A DNA stretch of 64,000 nt from Pectobacterium brasiliense. GTDB lineage: Bacteria > Pseudomonadota > Gammaproteobacteria > Enterobacterales > Enterobacteriaceae. Both the position numbers and the translations under genes were made by a program. Shown piece after piece: positions 47,589-56,918 of the stretch. Position 1 is the stretch's first letter; each line of letters opens with the position of its first letter. The notes beneath the pieces were generated by a model. It saw nothing but the letters and a program-made list of their open reading frames with translations, was not told the DNA's origin and did no database searches. The stretch lies in NCBI RefSeq assembly GCF_016950255.1, contig NZ_JACGFN010000001.1, positions 2,480,001 to 2,544,000 on the forward strand, read 5' to 3'.

Positions 47589-47617
47589 CTCCGTACAAAC
47601 CAAACGTTTGTACGGAG
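47589..47617. terminator. Bidirectional hairpin between the unknown gene and smp
   Basis: CTCCGTACAAAC (47589-47600) and GTTTGTACGGAG (47606-47617) form a perfect 12-bp stem around CAAAC. T runs are weak on both sides. Confidence 0.6.
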
Positions 47618-47631
47618 TGACCGTCCGCGTA

Positions 47632-48327
47632 TCAGAGGCTTTTGTCTTCCCCGTCTTTTTTCACTACAACGCTGCCATCCGGTTGCGTCTCGCTCTCCGC
47701 CTCATCATCTTCTTTCACTGGCGTACTCGCAGTGAGAAGGTAAGGCGACTGCTGCCAGCGGGTACGGCGATTCTGCAACAGCGTGCGGGTCAGAATGATG
47801 CCGATAGCCAGTGAAAGCAAAATCATCAGACGCAGAATATTGGTGGTGTTATCGACCTGTCTGGCTTCGGTCGCCAGCACATGAGTATCTAAGGTAATCC
47901 GTAGGAAGCCGATCGGCCCTTCTTTTCCCTCAATCGGCTGCACCAGTTGATGGTTAAAGTAGCTACCGACCCGATTACCGTCCAGCGCCAGCCTGTCTCT
48001 CAGTTGCACCTGCTCACCGATATGCGCCACCAGCGAGCCGTCCTGTTGATACACACCGGCATCCAGAATGCGGCTGTGATCGGTAAGCTGTTTGAGGATG
48101 GTATTAATTTTTTGACTATTATCATCCGCGCTGCCCATCAGCGGAGAAAGGCTGTAGGCCACCTGTCTGGAGAGCGTACGCGCCAGATCTTCAACCTGTT
48201 CAGATCGCGCCATCTGGTGGCTCAAACTGAAATAGGACGCACCTTGCATTAATACCACTAGCAGAGCGAGGCAAATCAGCACAATTGCCGTGCGGTGTAG
48301 ACGAAATTTCACCCGGGCGCGAACCAT
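47632..48327 (-). CDS. smp: Membrane protein Smp/YtjB (AhpA family)
   Basis: 231 residues. A basic N-terminus (RARVKFRLHR) precedes helix 1 (TAIVLICLALLVVLMQGAS), a periplasmic domain of about 130 residues with YSLSPLMG and GVYQQDGSLVAHIG, a second helix near 175-195 (LRLMILLSLAIGIIL) and a charged cytoplasmic tail. It is divergent from serB as in E. coli. Its function is poorly known, and its regulatory link with the serB operon is only positional. Confidence 0.88.
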   Translation of the reverse strand: MVRARVKFRLHRTAIVLICLALLVVLMQGASYFSLSHQMARSEQVEDLARTLSRQVAYSLSPLMGSADDNSQKINTILKQLTDHSRILDAGVYQQDGSLVAHIGEQVQLRDRLALDGNRVGSYFNHQLVQPIEGKEGPIGFLRITLDTHVLATEARQVDNTTNILRLMILLSLAIGIILTRTLLQNRRTRWQQSPYLLTASTPVKEDDEAESETQPDGSVVVKKDGEDKSL

Positions 48328-48483
48328 GATAATCCTTACACGATTTGGATACTTTCATGTTGCCAGAAGCGCCGACGATAGGATAGCTTGTTGCCCAGTT
48401 TTTGGAGGGATATGTTTGGTCGACGCCACATCCCTCTTTATCGCACGACTTTATCGCACTACTGCCAGCAGAGGATTTACCCC

Positions 48484-49461
48484 ATGTCGAATAGTCTGAC
48501 CTATCGTGATCTCCCTGATGAGATCAACTGTTGGCCGGGACTGCCACTATCACTGAGCGGTGACGAAGTGATGCCGCTTGACTACCGCGCAGGCGACACC
48601 GGCTGGTTGATCTACAGCGACGTCCTCGATAAGAACCTGATTTCCCGCTACCAGCGTAAGCTGGGAAGCGCGATGGTGATCGTGAGCGCCTGGAACGTAG
48701 GCGATTATCAGGTCGTGCGTTTAGCGGGCACGCTGACGCCACGCGCAACCAAGCTGGCTCACGAACTGGGTATCGATGTCGCGGCTATGCGTAACGCGCC
48801 AACGCTGCGTTCGCCGGGTTTGCTGGTGATGGACATGGATTCCACTGCGATTCAGATTGAATGTATTGATGAAATCGCCAAACTGGCGGGCACAGGTGAA
48901 CTGGTCGCTGAAGTCACCGAGCGCGCGATGCGTGGCGAGCTGGATTTCGCTGACAGCCTGCGCCAGCGCGTAGGGACATTAAAAGGTGCCGACGCCAATA
49001 TCTTACAGACGGTACGTAAAACGCTGCCGCTGATGCCGGGCCTGCGTAATATGGTTAGCCAGCTTCAGGAAGCAGGCTGGCACGTCGCGATTGCGTCGGG
49101 CGGGTTTACCTACTTTTCTGATTATTTGCGTGATGAATTAGGTCTGGTCGCCGCCGTTGCCAACGAATTAGGCATGCAAGACGGCAAGCTGACCGGCGAT
49201 GTCATCGGCACGATTATCGATGCAAAATATAAAGCGACTACGCTGCAACAGCTGGCGGAAAAGCTAGAAATCCCAATGCATCAGACCGTTGCGATTGGCG
49301 ACGGCGCGAACGATCTGCCGATGATCAAGGCAGCCAGCTTAGGCATTGCCTATCACGCCAAACCGAAGGTCAATGAACAGTCTGCGGTAACCATCCGTCA
49401 TGCCGATCTGACCGGCGTGCTGTGTATCCTGAGCGGCAGTATGAGACACGAAAAGCGTTAA
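48484..49461 (+). CDS. serB: Phosphoserine phosphatase
   Basis: 325 residues from ATG 48484. The HAD catalytic motif is VMDMDSTAIQIECIDEIAKL, where the first Asp forms the phosphoenzyme. SGGFTYFSDYLR and VAIGDGANDLPMIKAA complete the HAD motifs. An N-terminal regulatory extension precedes them as in E. coli SerB. It hydrolyses O-phosphoserine in the last step of serine synthesis. First gene of serB-radA-nadR, with radA 16 bases downstream. Confidence 0.95.
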   Translation: MSNSLTYRDLPDEINCWPGLPLSLSGDEVMPLDYRAGDTGWLIYSDVLDKNLISRYQRKLGSAMVIVSAWNVGDYQVVRLAGTLTPRATKLAHELGIDVAAMRNAPTLRSPGLLVMDMDSTAIQIECIDEIAKLAGTGELVAEVTERAMRGELDFADSLRQRVGTLKGADANILQTVRKTLPLMPGLRNMVSQLQEAGWHVAIASGGFTYFSDYLRDELGLVAAVANELGMQDGKLTGDVIGTIIDAKYKATTLQQLAEKLEIPMHQTVAIGDGANDLPMIKAASLGIAYHAKPKVNEQSAVTIRHADLTGVLCILSGSMRHEKR

Positions 49462-49477
49462 TTAGTGGAGGTGAGAC

Positions 49478-50860
49478 GTGGCAAAAGCCGTCAAACGGGC
49501 GTTTGTATGTAATGAATGCGGGGCTGACTACCCGCGCTGGCAAGGGCAGTGCAGCGCCTGCCATGCCTGGAACACCATTACCGAAGTCCGTCTGGCCTCG
49601 GCGTCAACATCACGTTCCGACCGTCTCACCGGCTATGCGGGCGAAAGCGCTGGCGTCAGCCGGGTACAAAAGCTCTCGGAAATCAGTCTCGAAGCCCTGC
49701 CGCGCTTTTCCACCGGGTTTCAGGAGTTTGACCGCGTTCTGGGTGGCGGCGTCGTTCCTGGCAGCGCGATTCTGATCGGCGGTAACCCCGGCGCGGGTAA
49801 AAGTACCTTACTGCTGCAAACGCTCTGCAAGCTGTCAGAGAACATGAAAACCCTGTACGTCACCGGGGAAGAATCCTTGCAGCAGGTGGCGATGCGGGCG
49901 CATCGTCTCAACCTGCCGACCCAGAATCTTAATATGCTGTCGGAAACCAGCATCGAACAGATTTGCCTGATTGCCGAGCAGGAACAGCCGAAGCTGATGG
50001 TGATCGACTCCATTCAGGTGATGCATCTCGCTGATATTCAATCGTCTCCCGGTAGCGTAGCGCAGGTGCGTGAAACTGCCACCTACCTGACGCGCTTCGC
50101 CAAAACACGCGGCGTTGCTATCGTGATGGTCGGCCATGTCACCAAAGACGGTTCGCTGGCCGGGCCGAAAGTGTTAGAACACTGCATCGACTGCTCCGTG
50201 CTGTTGGATGGCGATGCCGATTCACGCTTCCGCACCCTGCGCAGCCATAAAAACCGCTTCGGTGCCGTTAACGAGCTGGGCGTGTTCGCGATGACGGAAC
50301 AAGGGCTCCGCGAGATCAGCAATCCGTCGGCAATTTTCCTCAGTCGCGGTGACGAAATCACGTCCGGCAGTTCGGTCATGGTGGTGTGGGAAGGTACGCG
50401 TCCGCTGCTGGTCGAAATTCAGGCGCTGGTGGATCAATCGATGATGGCTAACCCACGCCGCGTGGCGGTCGGGCTGGAGCAAAACCGATTGGCGATCCTG
50501 CTGGCGGTATTACATCGCCACGGCGGTTTGCAGATGTCCGATCAGGATGTGTTCGTGAATGTCGTCGGCGGCGTTAAAGTCACCGAAACCAGCGCCGACC
50601 TGGCGCTGCTATTATCCCTGGTCTCCAGCTTCCGCGACCGCCCACTGCCGCAGGATCTTGTCATCTTCGGTGAAGTCGGTCTGGCGGGCGAAATCCGCCC
50701 GGTTCCGAGCGGCCAAGAGCGGATTACCGAAGCCGCTAAGCACGGCTTCAAACGCGCCATCGTTCCTCATGCCAATATGCCGAAGAAAGCCCCTGCCAGC
50801 ATGCAGGTGTTCGGCGTGAAAAAGCTAGCCGACGCGCTGGCAATCCTCGACGATCTCTAA
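49478..50860 (+). CDS. radA: DNA repair ATPase/helicase RadA (Sms)
   Basis: 460 residues, as in E. coli. A Cys4 zinc finger (FVCNECGADYPRWQGQCSAC) starts the protein, then a RecA-like core with Walker A GGNPGAGKSTLL, Walker B LMVIDSIQVMH, the RadA signature SHKNRFGAVNELGVF, and a Lon-protease-like C-terminal domain with VNVVGGVKVTETSADLALLL. It promotes branch migration of recombination intermediates. It is co-transcribed with serB. Confidence 0.95.
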   Translation: MAKAVKRAFVCNECGADYPRWQGQCSACHAWNTITEVRLASASTSRSDRLTGYAGESAGVSRVQKLSEISLEALPRFSTGFQEFDRVLGGGVVPGSAILIGGNPGAGKSTLLLQTLCKLSENMKTLYVTGEESLQQVAMRAHRLNLPTQNLNMLSETSIEQICLIAEQEQPKLMVIDSIQVMHLADIQSSPGSVAQVRETATYLTRFAKTRGVAIVMVGHVTKDGSLAGPKVLEHCIDCSVLLDGDADSRFRTLRSHKNRFGAVNELGVFAMTEQGLREISNPSAIFLSRGDEITSGSSVMVVWEGTRPLLVEIQALVDQSMMANPRRVAVGLEQNRLAILLAVLHRHGGLQMSDQDVFVNVVGGVKVTETSADLALLLSLVSSFRDRPLPQDLVIFGEVGLAGEIRPVPSGQERITEAAKHGFKRAIVPHANMPKKAPASMQVFGVKKLADALAILDDL

Positions 50861-50946
50861 ACGGACCACAGAAGGCCATCCGCCTCTTCCATCCTGAGCT
50901 AAATAGGGGGAAAGAGTAGCGGATGTTGCCCTGTTCTGTGGTATTT

Positions 50947-50964
50947 TGTTTAGTAAGCTAAACA
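50947..50964 (+). promoter_or_regulatory. NadR box upstream of nadR
   Basis: TGTTTAGTAAGCTAAACA is a perfect match to TGTTTA-N6-TAAACA, the NadR operator known from nadB, nadA and pncB. It lies 13 bases before the nadR start codon and would let NadR repress its own gene. Confidence 0.85.
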
Positions 50965-50977
50965 AGAGTGCTGCACC

Positions 50978-52231
50978 ATGTCATCATTTGATTACCTGAA
51001 ATCCGCTATCCGGCAGAAGGGTTGCACCCTACAGCAGGTTGCTGACGCGACCGATATGACCAAAGGCTATCTCAGTCAATTACTTAATGCCAAAATCAAA
51101 AGCCCTAGCGCCCAGAAGCTGGAAGCGCTGCATCGCTTTCTTGAACTGGAATTCCCGCGCTACGAAAAGAGCATTGGTGTCGTCTTCGGCAAGTTCTATC
51201 CGCTACACACTGGCCACATTTATCTGATTCAGCGAGCCTGTAGCCAGGTCGATGAACTGCATGTGATTTTAGGTTACGACGAACCGCGCGACCGTCTGCT
51301 GTTTGAGAACAGCTCGATGTCACAGCAGCCCACCGTCAGCGACCGCCTGCGCTGGCTATTGCAGACCTTTAAGTATCAGAAAAATATTCATATTCACGCC
51401 TTCAATGAGCAAGGAATGGAGCCTTACCCGCACGGCTGGGATGTGTGGAGCAAAGGAATTCAGGCGTTTATGCAGGAAAAAAGCATCACGCCGAATTTCG
51501 TCTACACCAGCGAAGAACAAGATGCCGCACAATACCGTGAGCAGTTGGGCATTGAGGCCGTCCTGATCGACCCGCAGCGCTCCTTTATGAACATCAGCGG
51601 TTCACAGATTCGCCACGATCCCTTCCGCTACTGGGACTATATCCCAACCGAAGTGAAGCCGTTCTTTGTACGTACCGTGGCCATTCTTGGCGGCGAATCC
51701 AGCGGTAAATCCACGCTGGTGAACAAATTAGCGAATATCTTCAACACCACCAGCGCCTGGGAATATGGCCGCGATTATGTGTTCTCCCATCTGGGCGGCG
51801 ACGAGATGGCGCTGCAATATTCCGACTACGACAAGATCGCGTTAGGTCAGGCACAGTACATTGATTTTGCAGTGAAATATGCCAACAAGGTGGCCTTTAT
51901 CGACACCGATTTCGTTACCACGCAGGCGTTCTGCAAGAAATACGAGGGCCGTGAGCACCCATTCGTTCAGGCGTTGATCGATGAATACCGCTTCGATCTG
52001 GTGATTTTGCTGGAAAACAACACGCCGTGGGTGGCCGACGGGCTGCGTAGCTTAGGTACCACCGCCGCCCGCTCTGAGTTCCAGGAGCTGCTGAAAACGA
52101 TGCTGGCTAACAATAATATCCCGTACGTTTACATCAAAGAGTCGGACTACGATTCGCGTTTCCTACACTGCGTGGAATTAGTGCAACAGATGTTGGGCCA
52201 CGATCGCTCGCCTGAACCGTTCAAAAGCTAG
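50978..52231 (+). CDS. nadR: NAD-responsive repressor / NMN adenylyltransferase / ribosylnicotinamide kinase NadR
   Basis: 417 residues with three parts: a helix-turn-helix at the N-terminus (CTLQQVADATDMTKGYLSQL), a nucleotidyltransferase domain (VVFGKFYPLHTGHIYLIQRA, SGSQIRHDPFRYWDYI) and a kinase domain with P-loop GGESSGKSTLVNKL and IDTDFVTTQAFCKKY. It senses NAD and represses NAD synthesis genes, and also salvages nicotinamide riboside. A NadR box just upstream suggests autoregulation. Its TAG stop shares the CTAG tetranucleotide with the converging fau gene. Confidence 0.95.
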   Translation: MSSFDYLKSAIRQKGCTLQQVADATDMTKGYLSQLLNAKIKSPSAQKLEALHRFLELEFPRYEKSIGVVFGKFYPLHTGHIYLIQRACSQVDELHVILGYDEPRDRLLFENSSMSQQPTVSDRLRWLLQTFKYQKNIHIHAFNEQGMEPYPHGWDVWSKGIQAFMQEKSITPNFVYTSEEQDAAQYREQLGIEAVLIDPQRSFMNISGSQIRHDPFRYWDYIPTEVKPFFVRTVAILGGESSGKSTLVNKLANIFNTTSAWEYGRDYVFSHLGGDEMALQYSDYDKIALGQAQYIDFAVKYANKVAFIDTDFVTTQAFCKKYEGREHPFVQALIDEYRFDLVILLENNTPWVADGLRSLGTTAARSEFQELLKTMLANNNIPYVYIKESDYDSRFLHCVELVQQMLGHDRSPEPFKS

Positions 52232-52884
52232 CGCGTGTCCCACAGCCAGTGGCGGGAGGGGGTAATGATTTCCGGCAACGGAATATCCCAGCTTTCCACT
52301 GGCAATGCATCAACCTGCTGACAATCGTGGGCCAGACCGATCGGGTAAGGCCCACGCGACATCTGGTTGCGATACTGCAACGTACGGTCGTAAAATCCGC
52401 CCCCCATACCAAGCCGCTGCCCCAGATGATCAAACGCCACCAGCGGCGTCAGCAGGATGTCTAACTGCGGTAACGGCAGCACCTGACGCACATCCAGACG
52501 CGGCTCCATAATCTTCAGACGATTGCGTACCAGCTCAGTGTCCGGCGCATAGCGCAGGAACAGCAGATGTCCGGTGCGAAACGGATGCAGAACCGGCAAA
52601 TAAACGCGTTTCTCCTGCCGCCACAGCTGTTGAATCAGCGGGGTCGTATCCAGCTCGCCATCAAATGACAGAAATACCGCCACGCTATCTGCCTGTATGA
52701 TTTTCGGATGCGCCATGACGCGCTCACACGCCTGTTGCGCAAAACGCGACTGCTGCTCTGACGTCAGTAAACGCCGATTCTGCCGCACAGCCTGACGAAT
52801 GTGCTGACGCGATGCTGCCTTAGAAGAGAGTGATGTATCGGGAAGTGCCGATGAAGATGAATCAGAAGATGACATGGGCTGCAT
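52228..52884 (-). CDS. fau: 5-formyltetrahydrofolate cyclo-ligase (YgfA)
   Basis: 218 residues, longer than E. coli YgfA by a Ser-rich N-terminus (SSSDSSSSALPDTSLSS). The enzyme core is clear: AVRQNRRLLTSEQQ with the basic ATP-binding residues, VYLPVLHP, LTPLVAFDHLGQRLGMGGGFYDRTL and the end region GLAHDCQQVDALPVESWD. It converts 5-formyl- to 5,10-methenyl-tetrahydrofolate. It lies directly downstream of ssrS, the usual 6S RNA-ygfA pair. An alternative ATG at 52875 is possible. Confidence 0.92.
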   Translation of the reverse strand: MQPMSSSDSSSSALPDTSLSSKAASRQHIRQAVRQNRRLLTSEQQSRFAQQACERVMAHPKIIQADSVAVFLSFDGELDTTPLIQQLWRQEKRVYLPVLHPFRTGHLLFLRYAPDTELVRNRLKIMEPRLDVRQVLPLPQLDILLTPLVAFDHLGQRLGMGGGFYDRTLQYRNQMSRGPYPIGLAHDCQQVDALPVESWDIPLPEIITPSRHWLWDTR

Positions 52885-52916
52885 TCGCCACGGGTCAAGA
52901 ATGATAAAAAGAAAGG

Positions 52917-53099
52917 GAATCTCCGAGATGCCGCCGCAGGCTGTAACCCTTGAACCCTTGGTTCAAGGTGAACATAACGTCGCAGTCTTAAGGCTTCTCG
53001 GACGAACCGAGCGTGCTCACCAACCGCAGAGCATTACATTCTGTTGGTATGAAATATCGGCTCAGGGGACTGGCCCGCTGACAAACATCTCAGAGAAAT
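52917..53099 (-). ncRNA. ssrS: 6S RNA
   Basis: 183 nt, as in E. coli. The minus strand starts ATTTCTCTGAGATGTTTG and keeps the highly conserved GCGGGCCAGTCCCCTGAGCC and GATATTTCATACCAACAGAA blocks, the GGTTGGTGAGC segment and the 3' closing arm GGCGGCATCTCGGAGATTC. It forms the long hairpin with a central bubble that mimics an open promoter and binds sigma-70 RNA polymerase in stationary phase. It is placed before fau and after zapA as expected. Confidence 0.96.
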
Positions 53100-53173
53100 T
53101 TTATTCGTTACTCGCGATAAACCTTAGCACGTCTTATCGCGTAAAAACACCGTACTTTTGTCAAAATACGACG

Positions 53174-53503
53174 TTATTCAAATTGTGCACCCTGACGTTC
53201 GGTGATCTTGCCCTGCTCCAGCAACGCCTGTTCGATGGTCTGCTGCAACATACGAATACGCTGTTCCATATTCGACGCATAATCACGCGTCTTACCCCGT
53301 TCCTGCGCCAGCTCATGGCACACGTTCAGCGCGGCAATAAACACCAATTGCTCAGTGTTTGTGACTCTAGTGCGAACTTTAAGATCTTGCAACCGCTGGT
53401 TAAGATCTTCCGCAGCCTGATTCAACGCATCCTGTTGTTCTGGCGGGCAATTCACTCTTAACGAACGGCCAAAAATTTGAATATCTACTGGTTGTGCAGA
53501 CAT
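53174..53503 (-). CDS. zapA: Cell division protein ZapA
   Basis: 109 residues, the E. coli length. It begins [19 protein letters not shown] and continues [20 protein letters not shown], with a C-terminal coiled coil ([20 protein letters not shown]). ZapA crosslinks FtsZ filaments at the Z ring. It is divergent from ygfB and upstream of ssrS, as in other enterobacteria. Confidence 0.95.
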   Translation of the reverse strand: MSAQPVDIQIFGRSLRVNCPPEQQDALNQAAEDLNQRLQDLKVRTRVTNTEQLVFIAALNVCHELAQERGKTRDYASNMEQRIRMLQQTIEQALLEQGKITERQGAQFE

Positions 53504-53695
53504 ACCACCTTCCTGCCTTTTGTCGTTCTTGCGCCTGCGTGCCGCATAGCATGAGCATTACCCGTTACATCGGGCTCGTTAAAGCGGGCGCAACTATATA
53601 TAGCCGAGATCTAAGATACAAGCCCTTTCTGGTATCGAAAGGGAGCTTGGTGGTAGCATAGCACGAACCAATCCAGCCAACGATGACGAATCCGC

Positions 53696-54283
53696 ATGTC
53701 TATAGAGAATACGTTTCCCGCCTATGAAGGCCTTAACCAACTGCTTCACCAACAGCAAGTCGCGCTGACCGCAGCAGAAATGCACGGTTTGATCAGTGGG
53801 ATGCTGTGTGGTGGCAACCATGACGACAGTTGGAGAACGCTGGTTTTTGAACTGACTAATGAAGGCATGGCGTTTACCCAAACGCTGTCTCAGCCGCTTC
53901 AGGACCTGTACCAGGCTACGCGTGAAGCGCTGGAAGATGATGGTTTTCTGTTCCAGCTTTTCCTGCCGGACGACTCGCTGGATAGCGTGAGCGTTTTCGA
54001 TCGCGCCGATGCGCTGGCAGGCTGGGTCAACCACTTCCTGCTTGGGCTGGGCGTGGCTCAACCACAGTTGAACAAAGCCAAAGGTGAGCTGAAAGAAGCC
54101 ATCGAAGATTTACGCAACATCGCACAGCTTGGCTACGACGAAGATGAAGATCAGGAAGAGCTGGAACAATCACTGGAAGAAGTGATTGAGTATGTTCGCG
54201 TTTCTGCCATTTTGTGCCATACCGAGTTTACCAGCCAGCGCGTTGTGACTGCGCCCGAGCAGCAAAAACCGACGCTGCATTGA
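53696..54283 (+). CDS. ygfB: YgfB (UPF0149 family)
   Basis: 195 residues. Typical features are [46 protein letters not shown] and the acidic C-terminus with [20 protein letters not shown]. In Pseudomonas a homologue affects beta-lactam and stress responses; in enterobacteria its function is unclear. It leads ygfB-pepP-ubiH-ubiI, the conserved order. Confidence 0.93.
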   Translation: MSIENTFPAYEGLNQLLHQQQVALTAAEMHGLISGMLCGGNHDDSWRTLVFELTNEGMAFTQTLSQPLQDLYQATREALEDDGFLFQLFLPDDSLDSVSVFDRADALAGWVNHFLLGLGVAQPQLNKAKGELKEAIEDLRNIAQLGYDEDEDQEELEQSLEEVIEYVRVSAILCHTEFTSQRVVTAPEQQKPTLH

Positions 54284-54340
54284 GTGTTATGCAAGGCAGA
54301 AGGGAAAGGTAACCGCACGGACTACTTTCAGGAGCAGGTG

Positions 54341-55666
54341 ATGAATCCACAAGAATTTCTTCGTCGTCGTCAGGTACTGTTGGAAAAAATGGCACCGGGC
54401 AGCGCGGCGATTATTTTTTCTGCGCCGGAAGCACAGCGCAATGCCGACAGTGACTATCCTTATCGTCAAAATAGCGATTTCTGGTATTTCACCGGCTTCA
54501 ACGAACCGGAAGCCGTGCTGCTGCTGGTAAAAAGCGATGCCAAACATCATCACAGCGTGATCTTCAACCGCGTACGCGATCTGACGGCTGAAATCTGGTT
54601 TGGTCGTCGTCTCGGTCAGGACGCGGCACCCGCCAAACTTGGCGTTGACCGCGCCCTGCCGTTTGGCGAAATCGGCGCACAGCTGCACCTCTTATTGAAT
54701 GGGTTGGACGTGGTGTACCACGCGCAAGGGCAGTACGATTATGCAGACAAGCTGGTCTTCGCCGCGCTGGACACCTTGCGCAATGGCACCCGTCAGGGCT
54801 TTTCTGCCCCAGCTACACTGACCGACTGGCGCCCGTGGGTACATGAAATGCGCCTGTTTAAATCACCGGAAGAAATCAGCGTAATGCGCCGCGCCTGTGA
54901 AATTACCGCGCTGGCCCACACCCGCGCCATGCAGAAATGTCGCCCAGGCATGTATGAATATCAGCTTGAAGGCGAAATTCACCACGAATTTACCCGTCAC
55001 GGCGCACGCTACCCTTCTTACAACACTATCGTCGGCAGCGGTGAGAACGCCTGTATCCTGCATTACACCGAAAATGAAACACAAATGCGCGACGGCGATC
55101 TGGTGCTGATTGACGCAGGCTGTGAATACAAAAGCTATGCTGGCGACATTACCCGCACCTTCCCCGTAAACGGCAAGTTTACCGCGCCTCAACGTGCCAT
55201 TTACGACATCGTGCTGCGCTCACAGCTGCGGGCGCTGGAACTGTTTGGTCCGGGTCGCAGCATCCGTGAAGTGAACGAAGAAGTGGTACGCATCATGGTC
55301 AGCGGGCTTATCAAGCTCGGCGTGCTAAAAGGTGATGTGGAAGAGTTGATTGCCGAGCAGGCACATCGCCAGTTCTTCATGCACGGCCTCAGCCACTGGC
55401 TGGGTCTGGATGTGCATGACGTGGGAGACCACGGTTCGACAGACCGGGGACGCCCGCTGGAACCAGGTATGGTGCTGACCATTGAGCCAGGTCTTTACAT
55501 CGCACCTGATGCCAAAGTACCACAGCAGTACCGGGGAATCGGCGTGCGTATCGAAGATAACATCGTGATCACCGAAAACGGCAATGAAAACCTGACGGCT
55601 GGCGTAATCAAAGACGCTGATGCCATCGAGGCGCTCATGGCGCAACGGCATGATAAACAACACTAA
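54341..55666 (+). CDS. pepP: Xaa-Pro aminopeptidase P
   Basis: 441 residues from ATG 54341 (AGGAG upstream), equal to E. coli PepP. The pita-bread catalytic domain carries the manganese ligands: VLIDAGCEYKSYAGDITRTF (two Asp), GLSHWLGLDVHDVG (His), MVLTIEPGLYI (Glu) and GIGVRIEDNIVIT (Glu). It removes N-terminal residues before proline. It lies just upstream of ubiH with about 45 bases between. Confidence 0.95.
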   Translation: MNPQEFLRRRQVLLEKMAPGSAAIIFSAPEAQRNADSDYPYRQNSDFWYFTGFNEPEAVLLLVKSDAKHHHSVIFNRVRDLTAEIWFGRRLGQDAAPAKLGVDRALPFGEIGAQLHLLLNGLDVVYHAQGQYDYADKLVFAALDTLRNGTRQGFSAPATLTDWRPWVHEMRLFKSPEEISVMRRACEITALAHTRAMQKCRPGMYEYQLEGEIHHEFTRHGARYPSYNTIVGSGENACILHYTENETQMRDGDLVLIDAGCEYKSYAGDITRTFPVNGKFTAPQRAIYDIVLRSQLRALELFGPGRSIREVNEEVVRIMVSGLIKLGVLKGDVEELIAEQAHRQFFMHGLSHWLGLDVHDVGDHGSTDRGRPLEPGMVLTIEPGLYIAPDAKVPQQYRGIGVRIEDNIVITENGNENLTAGVIKDADAIEALMAQRHDKQH

Positions 55667-55711
55667 GCAGGGCTTTAAAAGGGCAACGACATAATTGCAA
55701 AGGACAACAGC

Positions 55712-56890
55712 ATGGCGGTCATGATTGTCGGTGGCGGGATGGCGGGCGCAACGCTGGCGCTGGCAATATCGCGGCTTTCGCAGGGCGCAATCCCGGTTGA
55801 CCTGATCGAGGCACACTCACCACTCGACAAGGAACATCCGGGTTTTGACGCACGCGCCCTCGCGCTGTCTGATGGCACACGTCAGCAGCTCGCAGCGCTG
55901 GGCATCTGGCAAGCGCTGTCGGGTAATGCAACGGCGATAACCGACATTCACGTCAGCGAACGCGGGCACGCCAGCGTGGTGAATCTGAAGGCCTCGGACT
56001 ATCACGTTCAGGCATTAGGCCATGTGGTTGAACTGCACGACGTCGGACAACGCCTGTTTTCCCTGCTGCAACAGGCACCGGGCGTGCGCCTGCACTGCCC
56101 GGCCAAAGTCATGACCGTCACGCGGACGCAGGATAATGCGACGCTCACGCTGGACGACGGCACTGAGCTAACGGGTCAACTGCTGGTCGCCGCCGACGGT
56201 TCGCGCTCCATGCTGTCGCAGTCCTGCGGCATTCAATGGCAGCAGCATGACTATGATCAGATCGCGACCATCGCCAATGTGACAACTGCCGACTCCCATC
56301 GCGGCCGCGCGTTCGAGCGATTTACCCCGCACGGCCCGCTGGCGCTCTTGCCGATGAGCAACGGGCGCTGCTCGCTCGTCTGGTGCCATGACAAACACCG
56401 TCAACATGAGGTCGATGGGTGGAGCGAAGCCGAATTTCGCCAGCAGCTACAGCAGGCTTTCGGCTGGCGTCTGGGGCAGTTCACCCATATCGGCGAACGC
56501 CACAGCTATCCGCTGCGCTTACTCACGGCAAGCCAGCATATTAGCCATCGGCTGGCGCTGGTGGGTAATGCAGCTCAAACGTTGCACCCGATTGCCGGAC
56601 AGGGCTTTAATCTGGGGATTCGTGATGTGATGTCACTAGCGGAAACCCTCGTCGACGCAGCAAAAAATCAGCAGGATATCGGCCAGTACACGGTACTCAA
56701 CCGCTATCAACAGCGGCGCACGCCCGATCAACAAACCACGGTGGCGATCACCGATGGGCTGGTCAGGCTGTTCGCTAACCGCTATACCGCGCTGACAATC
56801 AGCCGTAATCTGGGTCTGATCGCCATGAATAACCTGCCGCTGATGCGCGACGCCTTTGCTCGTCGCACGCTGGGCTGGGTAGAACGTTAA
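55712..56890 (+). CDS. ubiH: 2-octaprenyl-6-methoxyphenol hydroxylase
   Basis: 392 residues. FAD-binding motif MIVGGGMAGATLALAIS at the N-terminus, the second FAD/NADPH motif LLVAADGSRSMLSQ, and GNAAQTLHPIAGQGFNLGIR near residue 285. It is a class A flavin monooxygenase of aerobic ubiquinone synthesis. UbiH (C1 hydroxylation) and not another paralogue is inferred from its place between pepP and ubiI. Confidence 0.93.
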   Translation: MAVMIVGGGMAGATLALAISRLSQGAIPVDLIEAHSPLDKEHPGFDARALALSDGTRQQLAALGIWQALSGNATAITDIHVSERGHASVVNLKASDYHVQALGHVVELHDVGQRLFSLLQQAPGVRLHCPAKVMTVTRTQDNATLTLDDGTELTGQLLVAADGSRSMLSQSCGIQWQQHDYDQIATIANVTTADSHRGRAFERFTPHGPLALLPMSNGRCSLVWCHDKHRQHEVDGWSEAEFRQQLQQAFGWRLGQFTHIGERHSYPLRLLTASQHISHRLALVGNAAQTLHPIAGQGFNLGIRDVMSLAETLVDAAKNQQDIGQYTVLNRYQQRRTPDQQTTVAITDGLVRLFANRYTALTISRNLGLIAMNNLPLMRDAFARRTLGWVER

Positions 56891-56918
56891 TTAAGCTCGC
56901 CAACAGGAAAAGACGGAA

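Noticed and set aside
52874..53461. 195-residue plus-strand frame
   Set aside because: Overlaps 6S RNA and zapA on the opposite strand, both securely identified.
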